A stretch of 64,000 nucleotides of DNA from Bidens hawaiensis (taxonomy: Eukaryota > Streptophyta > Magnoliopsida > Asterales > Asteraceae), in NCBI GenBank assembly GCA_021521415.1, contig JAIQDT010001725.1, positions 1-64,000 on the forward strand, in the 5' to 3' direction. The position numbers and the translations under genes were made by a program. Of this stretch, positions 34,791 through 45,604 are shown piece after piece (position 1 is the stretch's first letter; every line of letters begins with the position of its first letter). The notes beneath the pieces were generated by a model. The model made no database searches, was not told the DNA's origin, and was given only the letters and a program-made list of their open reading frames with translations.

Positions 34791-37700
34791 ATGTGGGTTG
34801 TTGACAGTGGCTGTTCCCGGCACATAACTGGTAACAAGAAATTGTTATGTGACTGGAAGTCTGTTCAAGATGGAAGGGTTAGTTTCGCAGGAGAGAGTGG
34901 AGGAAGAATTAGTGGTATTGGGACTGTGACAAATGGCAGAATAAAGTTGGAAAAAGTGAATTTTGTGGAAGAGTTGAAGCATAACTTGTTAAGTGTCTCT
35001 CAGATTTGTGACAAAGAATACACCGTTCATTTTGCTAAAGATGAGGCACTCTTACTTTATCCTAGTTTCAAGATACTAGAGGCATGGGTTGTGATGAAGG
35101 CTCCAAGAGAAAAGAACACGTATGTAATGGATATGAGATCAACTGAGATGTCAAATGAAGAATCATGTCTTATGTCAAAAGCAACAGAGTCTGAGTCAGA
35201 TTTGTGGCACCGAAGAATGGGTCATATACATCTTCGTAAGATGAACTACATAGTCAAGAATGGGTTGGTACTAGAGGTTCCTTTGAAGAAAATCAATTTT
35301 GAAGACCAATGTGTATCATGCAAGAAAGGAAAACAGCATAAGAAGCCTCATCACTCCAAGAAAGTTAACTCAATTGTCAGCACCTTGGACCTACTTCACA
35401 TGGATCTCTTTGGTCCTGTGAATGTAAAGAGTCTAGGAGGAACTTCATACTGTTTGGTGGTAACCAATGATTACTCACCATACTCTTGGGTCTATTTTCT
35501 GAAGGCAAAAGATGAGACAGTTCAGTTGGTAATTAATTTGATTACCAAGGTGTAAAATATTGTTGGGAGGAAGGTTAAGTACATCAGGAGTGATAATGGT
35601 ACAGAGTTCAAGATCTATCAGATGGAGATGTTTTTCTTGCAGAAAGGGATAGAGCATCAGTACAGCGCCCCATATACTCCAACAAAATGGAGTAGCTGAG
35701 AGGAAGAATAGAACTCTAATCGAAGGCGCCAGGACCATGCTGGCAGATGCTAAACTTCCCATGGTGTTCTGGGCTGAGGCTGTTGCTAAAGCCTGTTATA
35801 TCCTTAATCGTGTTTTAACTGTTAAAAGATTAAATACAACCTGTTATGAACTTATGCATGGTAGAAAGCCAAACTTGAAGGGTCTTAAACCTTTCGGGTC
35901 CCCATGTTCGATATTAAAGACTAACTCTAAATTTGGTGAGAAAGCCGACGGAGGTATCTTAGTTGTCTATGTTGTTAGGACACCTAACAGAAGAGTCTTT
36001 AATCTATCAAACAACAAGGTTGAGGTGGTCTGTAACACTGACAATACTAGTTACAAATCACCAAGGCCTAGCATGGGACCGGCAGAGGCTTTCGACTATG
36101 ATAAGCTTTTCAAATCTTTAATGTACCTTACCTGGATTTTGCAGACATTGATGATAAAATGGCCTCACAGATGTTGTATGACGTAGAGGAGGACACTGTA
36201 CAACGTCCGCAATATAATGAAAAACAACCGACCTCGTCAAATGCGGTTGAAACTCCTGCTGTTTCGAATGAAGATGAATTCTACAATCCATTTCACACTC
36301 AACCTCAACCTCACTCTGATGAACTCTCTTCAAATCTTGAGAACGATCTGGAAGTCAGTCCGGTACAGATCACCAAAATTCACAAGAATCATCCTTTGGA
36401 GAATGTGATCGGCAATCCTTCTGATGGTGTAGGTACTAGAAGAAGTTTGGAGGAACACACATGTGTGTATGCAAGCATTAAATACACGGGTATTATAAAT
36501 GAGTGCTTGTACACCTGCTTCATCAGTCAGATTGAACCAAAGAATTATCAAATGGCACTGAAGGATAGCTCGTGGGTTGAAGCCATGCAGGAAGAACTGG
36601 CACAGTTTGAGAAGATGGAAGTATGGCAGTTAGTTGAAAAACCGCAAGAAGTGAACGCTATCGGTACAAAGTGGGTATTTAAGTGTAAGAGAGATGAGAA
36701 GGGGATTATCATTCGAAACAAGGCAAGATTGGTAGTTAAGGGGTTTAACCAGAAGGAAGGAATCGATTACAACGAAGTGTTTGCTCCTGTGGTAAGATTG
36801 GAGGCAATTCGACTGTTTCTGGCATTTGCTGCACACAAAGAGATGAAAGTGTTCCAGTTATATGTGAAAAGTGACTTCCTTAATGGTAAATTCGATGAGG
36901 TGGTATATGTTGAACAACCTCCGGGTTTTCCTGAGCCGGATTTTCCTGATCATGTGTACAAACTGAGCAAATCACTATATGGGTTGCATCAGGCACCTCG
37001 AGCCTGGTATGCAACTTTGTCAGAATACTTGCTAGAGAATGGGTTTGAGAGAGGGAAAATTGATAGTACGTTGTTTGTCAAGAGGAAAGGGGGAGATTTT
37101 CTACTCGTTCAGGTTTATGTGGACGATATCATCTTTGCTGCCTCAAGAGTTACTATGTGTCAGGAATTTGAAGCAGTCATGAAGAAGAGGTTTGAGTTGA
37201 GCGCCATGGGCGAATTAACTTTCTCTTTGGGATTGCAGGTAGATCGAAGAAAGATGGCATGTTTATTCATAAAACGAAGTATGTCCATGATGTGCTTAAA
37301 CGCTTCAAAATGGATAATAGTACCCCATTTGACACTCCAATCTGCGTCAACCACAAACTAGGTGTTGATTCCGACAGTGATGAAGATGTGGATCCCACTC
37401 AATATCGGGCAATCATAGGTTCTTTAATGTATCTAACTGCATCTAGACCTGATATTATGTTTGCAGTTTGTCTTTGTGCTCTTTTTCAGGCAAACCCAAA
37501 GGAATCGCACATGAAGGGAGTGAAAAGAATCTTGCGGTATCTTAAAGGAAAGCCTAAGTTGGGACTATGGTACTCGAAAGGGGGAGAACTGGATTTGGTA
37601 GCTTACACTGATTCTGACTATGGAGGATGCAATCAGAATAGGAAGTCGACAACCGGTGGATGTCAGTTTCTAGGAGGAAGATTGGTGTCGTGGCTGTGCA

Positions 37701-38062
37701 AGAAGCAGACCTCTATAGCCATTTCCACCTGCGAAGCAGAGTACATGGCAGCATCGAACTGCTGCTCCCAGGTTTTATGGATACAACAACAAATGCGCGA
37801 TTTTGGTCTGAATTTCACTCAAACTCCTATGTGCATTGATAACACTGCTGCCATCTCAGTAACTAACAATCCCGTTAAACACAGTAAAACTAAACATATT
37901 GACATTCGTCATCATTTTATACGGGATTGTGCTGAGAAGAAATTAATTGTGCTTGAAAAGGTTGATTCACTGGATAATTTTGCCGATCTTTTTACTAAAG
38001 CGTTTGACCGATCCCGTTTTCAAAATCTTATTGAGCTTAATGGGATGATCAATCCCGAGTAA
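34791..38062 (+). pseudogene. Copia Pol: protease-integrase-RT-RNase H, frameshifted
   Basis: Polyprotein for processing, integration and reverse transcription. Protease has WVVDSGCSRHITG at the start. The integrase HHCC domain (LWHRRMGHIHL..CVSCKKGK) is followed by the catalytic Asp in HMDLFGP, Asp in RSDNGTEF (about 35590) and Glu in GVAERKNRT (about 35690, after a frameshift and a stop at about 35553). RT (36159-37361) shows KARLVVKGFNQKEGIDY, the intact YVDDIIF (about 37118) and LYGLHQAPRAWY. A shift near 37250 leads to RNase H (37259-38062) with YTDSDYGG, STCEAEYMA and KHIDIRHHFIRD. The end at 38062 (NPE) is the normal C-terminus. Catalytic residues are largely preserved, but at least four frame breaks prevent one polyprotein. 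Confidence 0.9.
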
Positions 38063-40143
38063 CCTTGTTTTCTCTTTTATCTTAAAAAACATCACTATCG
38101 CTTAAAATTATGTTGGTTGCTCAAGTTTGAAGGACATATCCAAGGATAAGTTTGGTCCTTACTTCTACGTGTAGATTATAAGGATAGCCATTAACCAGAT
38201 GACTGAAAGCGAACGGGGCGGTTTATGATGGGTTTTATTCTTTCGCTTAAAGTTAGTCGTTCATACTTAGTCGGTCCGGCTGATCCAATGGATCTTCAGT
38301 ATAGCCGTTTACCTAAAGACTTTGACTTGATCGGGGCATTTGAATTTAGATTTTTTTTTGGAGAAATGATGTAATTTTTCAAGTCTATAACTTCGCAAGA
38401 AGTTTCAATACGGTGTTAAAATGAAAATTGATCCAACCTTGGAAAGTGATAGATAAACTGATTTCGTGTGCCTAACTGGTGAAGTAATTAGGCCTAAAAG
38501 ACTTTAGAACAGTCATTGTATGTTATGGTAGCTTTCTATGGTGCGTAAAAGTAGAAGTGATATAAACTAAATCTTCTCGATTTACTGTGGAGAGTCATTC
38601 TGAGTTGTGCATGTCTCCACATACATCTTTCCGAATGATAGGCAGAAAAGCGATTACCCAGTCATACACGAGCCCGTGAGTGTTCTGATTCCCGCAAAGA
38701 TAGTGTTTGGTATCTGCAGTGATCCAGATTCGGGAATTGCAGTTGTCTTAGATTTGTAGTTGTATTATCAAAAAAATAAATGAATAAATAAATAAATAAA
38801 TTTAGTTATTATCATTAAGCCTCATGAGATTAATCTTATTACAAATATCAAGAAAGAGGCAAGACAGAATATTTCAAAGTATAAGAAAGATCGGGAAGAC
38901 GACTCAGAAAATCGACGTATGATCATTGATTAATCAGACACTAAGTGTCAAAGTCAACTCGGGGTGACTTGGGGAAAGCCAAATACGCATTGAGAATAGA
39001 TAGGAGGCATCACAATCTCTTATGTGATGTCCATCTAAATTTTGAGCTTAATTGAACCTAATCCGTATCACAGAAGCGATGAAAATCATACTAAGTTTTA
39101 TACCTGCCTACAACCTGTTTCTCTATGTCATAATACCGCTGAACATGGATCTGTGTGACAGCCACTTAATCAGTATGATTCCTGTTCGGATCTTTTCTAA
39201 AACATGTTGGTTCTCGTCAAGACTGAAATTTGATCCCGTTTATTTAATTATCATTATTTTTGTTTTTGTTATGTATTTTATACTATGGTATGTTTTCATA
39301 AACACTTGGTTACTTGGTTTTGATCACATTTTCTTTACTTTAGTCAACATCTCAATGTGCGAAGTTATTTTTAAACGAAGTTGACTCTGTGCGAAGTTAT
39401 TAAAATTGCGAAGTTGACCAAGTGGTTGACCATAGCGAAGTTGTACATAATAGGAGAACTTACATGTGGGGCGAAGTTAAACTAACTTCGCCTCCTGGGT
39501 TTTCTGGAATCTATATGAGTGGATCGGTGGTCAAACATGGTAAATTTTTCCAAATTTTTGTTCGAGCCTCCTCGTCTAAAACTCTCGGCGAACTTATTCA
39601 CTTGAATCAAACCTCATTATAATCAGGTTTTCGTCAGTGTTAAAGGTTCGTTGCATCATAGTGTCACATAATTCTTATTCTCAGGTTGCTAACATGGTAT
39701 GCAATGTGTGATTTTGCTCTCGTTCTTCTTCAAACCCTATAATCACATAGTTCGATCGATTTAAGGCTGTGTTATTTATAACATATCATCCATTACCTTA
39801 ATCGCCTATATACCTATCTTCGCCTACCCCCTGATTGCACCGTATTTTGTTAAATCGCATGGTTGATTTCCTTGATGAACAGGGGCGAAGTTAGGATTGG
39901 GCGATGTTAGGATTGGGGCGAAGTTGACCTTAACTTCGCCCACTTTAAAACTTATCCTTAACACTTTCTGTTCAATAAACTGTAACCTCGCTTGGGTAGT
40001 TTTGATCTTGCTACTTTCTGAATCTGGATTCCTCTAATCCAGCGAAGTTCAATGGACGTATACAACTTCACCATATCATAACTTCGCTACTGGTAAACGG
40101 CGAAGTTATGACCTATTGAGGTACTGATCTAACTTGGCTCGTT
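38063..40143 (+). other. Copia post-pol non-coding region with GCGAAGTT clusters
   Basis: No credible gene; the ORF at 39052-39384 lacks motifs. A short (ATAA)n run lies near 38775-38803. From 39359 to about 40110, GCGAAGTT/AACTTCGC occur repeatedly, for example 39359, 39391, 39409, 39435, 39471 and 39484, with further copies near 39893, 39927, 40043 and 40080. The region ends with TTTGTTTTACAG (40143-40153), which resembles a 3' splice acceptor before the accessory ORF. Confidence 0.6.
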
Positions 40144-40153
40144 TGTTTTACAG

Positions 40154-43125
40154 ATTTGGTTGTTGTGGCAGGTGCTGGTGGCGCTGGTGGTGATGAATGT
40201 GGAGATAATAACAGACAGTTTTTTCCGGGTCATAACATGTATATCACTTTGGATCCGGATGCTCGTGGAATAGACGATTATCGTGAGATCATTTCGTTTC
40301 TCGTTCGCTCGCGTATTTTTCATGCCATTACTACTACTCTTCCCATTTCACTTCCAAATATTGAAGACTTTTGGAGAAAAGTTGAATATAACTGTAGGGT
40401 TGAGCCTCCTGTTATACGTGCCACTGTTAATAATCAAGTGGTACAGTTCTCGTCCGATCAAATAAGGGTAGCTTTGCAGTTTGGGGTTGAGACTACTGGC
40501 AATCCTACTGAATTTCGGCCACTTTCCGTAATGGTGCATTTGTTTGAATGGGGTATTCAGGACCTTTCCCAGACTCTCAGAGAAAGAAGGGATTTTTGTT
40601 AGATCAGTGGAGGTTTCTGATGCACGTGATGATAGTGTGCATGTCTGGTCGTAAAGCTGGTACAGATGGTATGAGCGCGACGATGCAATCGGCTATGACT
40701 GCTTTAACCTACAACAAGCCCTATAGTTTCAGCCAGATGATATTTTATGATATTGATCGTCGGAGGCGTGCAGTGGCTCGGGAAAGGTTTTTGATGCATC
40801 CGAGATTCTTACAGATGATACTCAATCATGTAGCACCAAATCTGCCACAACGCCGTCCCATTTCCTTTGTAGAAAGTATTTCCAAGAGAATTTTTGCTCA
40901 ATGTTAATCTTCAAGTGCACGTAGCAGGGAAGCATTATGTCCGAGGCACAGGGCCTTGTTTGGTTACTTAGTGAATCCTTCATATGTTGCTCCTCCTGGT
41001 GATGAATTTCTTGATCCGGCACCGCAACAGGACGATGTTCCTCAACCACATCCTGTGGCTCAACCACCATCTCCTGTCGGTCAACCACACGTGGTTCAAC
41101 AAGCACCGCCTGCTGATCATGTTGCAGCTCCAGAAGAACAGGTTGATCTTGAAGTTGCCTTTGGAGGGCAAGGATTCTTTGATATGGAACGGATTGATCC
41201 AGCTGCTGAAGTTCAAGCCTCAGTAGCTAAGGTTTCTGGTGTAAATGTTTTCGTGGTCGCTACATCTGTGGTGGATTCTGAGAGAACTGACTCTGACTCC
41301 TCTACTGACGATATCGTTGAAGCGCAACAAATCCTTGCCAGACAAGAAAGGATTCATGGCAAGCGAAAGAAAGACTCAGATGATAGCGAATCAGATTATG
41401 AGGAGGATCTATATTGTCTGGTACGACGATCAAAGAAGGAAAGGGTTGGTGAAAGTTCTAGAGTTGGTGAAAGTTCGAGGGTTGTTCGTTTTTCCCCACC
41501 ATCGTTGTCCGGTATGACTATGTTACCTGCTGCTTCTACTGTCACACTGCCGATCACCACAAGTGTTCCTTTGGTGACCACGTCATCATCATTTGGTACT
41601 CCTCCAACCACGTTTCAGTTTACAGCTCCGGAGATAGTTTCTTTACCGCCTCCTACTCTTACTCCATCGGAGGTTGTAGCTAGATTTGTTGAGTCGACGT
41701 TGGTTTCTACTACAGGGTTACCTGTCTCCATACCACCCATGGTTACTTTTCAGCCTACCTCTGATATTCCAGCTAGTTTGGGAATTCCACCACCGTATAC
41801 TCAAGATATTTCTCACATGCGGTTTGATTTTGATTCTACTTTGTCTGACTCCGAGAGAATTGCTGCTCTTGAATGGGTAGTTGCTGAGAAATCACGGATC
41901 AACCTCATCCAGACACAAGCTATTCAAAGGCTGGTGGAAAAAAATCAGATACAATCTTTATTCCTCGTTGAACACGGTAAACTCTTTGATGCTCTTAAAC
42001 AGTTCTTAGAATCTCATGGGGAGACGAGCTGCAAGGGTGATGAATTAAGAACTAAGAAGAGGAAAGACAGAGACGATGATCCCAATGCATCAAAAGATGC
42101 AGGTGGTGAGTTGCCAAGAACTGAACAAACTCTTGGGACTTCCACATCTCAGGGGGAGTCTGCTGGTCATCAGGTGGTAAAGATGGTGAGAATGTAGTGG
42201 TTGTAGATGATGATGATGATGATGATGAGTCAGTTAACGATGTATTAACAGTGGAAGAGATTGAAAAGATTGGAGAACAGATAGAGATTGATAGTGAGTT
42301 AGAAGAAGGGGAGATTGTTGATGATGGTGTAGAGCAGATATTCCAAATGTTGATAAGGTGAACTTGAGTCAAGATGAAAGTGTGCCAGATGAGTCTGAGT
42401 GGGAAGAACAACCTAGATGGAAAGAAGGATGTGCTCAGTGGTTCGTCAAGACAAAGAAGCCTGCGGTACCAACAATGTTTAAGAAGAGTTACAATATCAA
42501 GGGCTATGCTGAGTCAAAGAAAGGTATCATTTGCTGGTTGTATGACGAACAGTTGAAGTTGTTTGTGATAAAGCGGTATGGTGGAATTCAGTACTTCAAG
42601 AAGGCTTTGAGATCGCTCAACACATTGCCTGAGTGTGAAGTGAAAGATTTGGCACATTCGAGATTGATTAATCGAAGTGATGACGACTTTGCAAGATGGG
42701 TTGGAAAGATTGTGTGGAAAGAAAGTGTGAAAGAGAAAAAGTTTGAGTTGTTAAAGCCACCAAAAGGAAGGTTGGTAGAAGACAAGGAAAGAGGAATGAG
42801 GGTTAATGGTAAGCCTTGGATGGTGATGAAATACAAACCGATTCGATGCTTGAAAGAGGTTCCGATGAAGATGATGCCCAAGGATGTGTTGAAGGATCTC
42901 AAGTGGTGGTATGTTGATTGCAAGAATGCTGAAGCTGTTATGGAAGATGAGGATGAACAGGAGATTCTGAGAGTGTATGATCACATGCACTTGGTTAATT
43001 TGTCTCAAGCTGATTTGCAGGTACTCAATGATAAGAAGATATTCTACATTCCTGCGTGGAAGGAAGAAGCTAAGAAATACCAGAGGGTGGTCTCTGTCTG
43101 TGTAAGACAGGGCGTTCATGCTTGA
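40154..43125 (+). pseudogene. Copia accessory ORF in the sirevirus env-like position
   Basis: A long coding region between pol and the 3' LTR, in at least four frames joined end to end. Segment 1 (40156-40602) has no nearby ATG and follows a splice-acceptor-like TTTTACAG. It encodes PNIEDFWRKVEYNC and SSDQIRVALQFG. Segment 2 (40548-40907) continues it after a shift, with FLMHVMIVCMSGRKAGTDGM and RFLMHPRFLQMIL. Segment 3 (40956-42197) is Pro/Gln-rich, then acidic and Lys-rich with KRKKDSDDSESDYEED (NLS-like), then helical. Segment 4 (42358-43125) follows a poly-Asp run and encodes basic, Trp-rich sequence. I see no signal peptide or membrane span, so it does not look like an envelope glycoprotein. 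Related ORFs follow pol in other Asteraceae copia elements (memory). Function unknown. Confidence 0.6.
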
Positions 43126-43193
43126 AGACGAGTGGTACGAGAATTTTGGATTACAAGACACGAGAAAGAAGATAGAGATATGAAGCTACTGCC

Positions 43194-43204
43194 AAGGGGG
43201 AGTC
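43194..43204 (+). other. Copia polypurine tract
   Basis: AAGGGGGAGTC directly before the 3' LTR, of the standard plant copia form. Confidence 0.85.
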
Positions 43205-43586
43205 TATTGGTGCATGATGTCAGTAGTTCAGTATCTTGTGTTTGTTTGTGTCTGTAATCATTTAGATTGTTTGTTTTGTATTGAATATTGTTTCTTATAT
43301 GTTCGCCGTGCTTTAAGCGAACTTGAAGGTCAGCGAAGTTATGACAACTTCGCCTAGTATGTTAGGCGAAGTTGTCGAGCTTTATATACTCTTAACTTCG
43401 GCTGTTTTGGTGATCCTTTGTATCACGTGATGATCCTAGCAATATATCAAGTATTATCTTATACTCTTGTGTGTTTATATATACATTCAACGTATTAATC
43501 GTCTCGACACTCGTATCGTATACGTGGGGATTCCGCACCCTCGTTATTACGAGATACTCCTGTGTAGGTCCGGCTGGGAACCTACA
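43205..43586 (+). repeat. Copia 3' LTR
   Basis: Starts TATTGGTGCATG (5' LTR: TGTTGG) and ends GGGAACCTACA, followed by ATAGC. A 27-bp deletion relative to the 5' LTR lies near 43407. It keeps the GCGAAGTT..AACTTCGC pair. Confidence 0.93.
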
Positions 43587-43603
43587 ATAGCTTATCATAT
43601 TAA

Positions 43604-43790
43604 CTGGGATTAAACCCAACAAACTGGGGACAAGCCCAAATAAACTGGGGACAAGCCCAAATAAATTGGGGACAAGCCCAACAAACTGGGGACAAGCCCA
43701 AATAAACTAGGGACAAGCCCAACAAACTGGGGACAAGCCCAAATAAACTGGGGACAAGCCCAAACTGGGATAAGCCCAAATATACGAATG
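43604..43790. repeat. TatA minisatellite, GGGGACAAGCCC units
   Basis: About eight units of 20-22 bp based on AAACTGGGGACAAGCCCAA. The inverse array occupies the equivalent place in TatB (58780-59000), so it belongs to the family, not to this copy. Confidence 0.9.
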
Positions 43791-44285
43791 TTAAACTTGG
43801 GACTTACCCGAACCGGGGTTTAGCCCAAACGTGAGTGACATGAAAACGCCAAAACCTTGTATATGGTACGTCTACCATTAATTCGTAGGATCCTTCATAT
43901 AGTCGAAAGCAATGAAACTGTCAACCACTAAGCGTGTACTAATCCCATTGTCCCTAACTATACTTTGGATAGCGTGCGCTACAGGCGAGAGTGTAGAAAC
44001 TCTAATTCGTGAGAAAGGTAAAAACCTTTAAACCTTAGAAGGTGTGATCATCAGGGATCGCACCTTAATCATGGATGTAGACCAGATAAATATTGATGTA
44101 CCTTAAGCGTGGGGGAGAGGTGGCCAATCTCTTAGCCATTGAATCTCTTATTGGCATCTGCATTGTTACTTAAATCTTGGAAAAGATAAATGTTAAGAAT
44201 ATAGATTCCTTTGATTAGTAATATAAATTTGAAATGAATAAATGATAAAATAAGATTTTACCAACTTTAGCATACTTGATCCTGA
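43791..44285. other. TatA non-coding region between integrase and minisatellite
   Basis: Matches TatB 58366-58780 in inverse orientation (GGCCACCTCTC, the ATTCGTAGGATCCT region, AGCGTGTACT). It lacks the LINE fragment that TatB has at 57786-58355. No gene. Confidence 0.7.
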
Positions 44286-45599
44286 TTAAACGAAATATCT
44301 CTTAAGATGGATAGCATTCCATGCTCTTGACAATCGGTCACCTTCCATGGTAAGTAGATGATATGCCCCATTTCCTGATTTTGATTCAATCAAGTAGGGC
44401 CCTTCCCACTTAGGTGCAAGCTTTCCGTATGCGGGATTAGTTGTATTTTGGAAAGCCTTCCTTAAGACCAAATCTCCTTCCTGAAATCTTCGAATCCTGA
44501 TGTTCTTGTTGGATGCCCCGGCTATCCTTTGTTGGTATGCTACCATTCTGATCTTTGCTAGGTCTCTGAGCTCATCAACAGTATCTAGATCCTAGATAAT
44601 ACTTTCATCGTTGGCTTGAGGATCACGGATGCTTGTTCTAGCGGTAGGAACCACCATCTCTGTATGGATCACAGCTTTTGCTCCAAACATCAATGAGAAG
44701 GGTATTTGACTTGTTGCATTCTTGGGTGTTGTTCTATCAGCCCAAAGAACATAAGGAAGTTCCTCAGCCCACTTGCCTTTCTTGGATCCTAGCTTCTTCT
44801 TCAAGTTATTGATGATAATCTTATTGCTTGACTCTGCTTGACCATTGGCTTGAGGATTAACTGGTGTAGAAGAAATCATCTTGATACTCCAAGTGTCACA
44901 AAAGTTAGTAGTTCTTTTCTCAATAAATTGGGATCCATTATCACAATATAATTTCAGATGGGATACCAAATCTAGTTATAATATTGCTTTTAATGAAGGA
45001 TATAACTTCCCTTTCTCGGACTTGCACGAATGCTTCTGCCTCAATCCATTTAGAGAAGTAGTCTATCATAACAAGCATAAGGACCTTTCCACCTGGTGCT
45101 TTTGGTAGCATGCCTACAATATCCATTCCCCATTTCATGAAAGGCCATGAAGAGGATATAGGATACATTGTTTCTGCTGGCTGGTGAAGAATGTTTCCAT
45201 GCCTTTGGTAGGAATCACACTTCCTTGAGTACTCCATAGTATCCTTCTTCATCGTTGGCCAGAAGTATCCAGTCCTAAGTATGCTAGAGAATAACTCTCC
45301 CCCCTTGTATGGTTGCCGCAATCCTTTTGTGGAGGTCTTGAAGCACCTCTTGTATTTCAAGATTCTCAATGCATCTCAAGTAAGGACCTGCAAGAGACTT
45401 TCTATATACAGGTGCTTGTAAAATAATGAATTGTGACACATTTATTCTGAAAGCTTTAGGGTTTTCCCCTGTAGGGATTTCTCCATCTTGGAGGAATTTC
45501 TTAATTGGAAGGAACCAAGATCCTACTTTTAGGGAGGATGAAGGATCCGTAAGTTCTAACACGCAATACGTTGTCTCTTCCATAGCTTCCTGTTCCACA
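44286..45599 (-). pseudogene. TatA integrase, C-terminal part of Pol
   Basis: On the minus strand, downstream of the solo LTR break. It reads ASWFLPI-like linker, VYRKSLAGPYLRCIE, then a damaged HHCC domain (YSRKCDSYQRHGN; the second Cys is Ser-Tyr). Catalytic Asp in KWGMDIVG is present. The second Asp region is present with changes (IILYCDNGSQF across a frame break). The third acidic residue is Glu in QAESSNK (about 44830). The C-terminal end is FQEGDLVLRKAFQN and KWEGPYLIES. Frame breaks near 45330, 44945 and 44590. Inactive. Confidence 0.85.
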
Positions 45600-45604
45600 A
45601 TTTC

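Larger units (their letters stand above)
31263..43586 (+). mobile_element. Sirevirus-like Ty1/copia retrotransposon, 12.3 kb
   Basis: Flanked by ATAGC at 31258-31262 and 43587-43591. LTRs of 409 and 382 bp, a tRNA-iMet primer site at 31674, and a polypurine tract AAGGGGGAGT at 43194. Gag, protease, integrase, RT and RNase H are in copia order (32092-38062). About 5 kb then follows, with extra ORFs between pol and the 3' LTR. Sireviruses are the copia lineage known for a coiled-coil Gag and an env-like ORF after pol, and both features are here. The LTRs are short for that group. About 17 differences plus a 27-bp deletion separate the LTRs by eye. All ORFs carry frameshifts. Confidence 0.9.

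Noticed and set aside
39052..39384. Membrane-like 110-residue ORF as an envelope protein
   Set aside because: Hydrophobic stretch from T-rich DNA, no homologous context, not linked to the accessory frames.
43604..43790. CRISPR-like repeat array
   Set aside because: Spacers are only a few bases and repetitive; it is a retrotransposon minisatellite in plant DNA.
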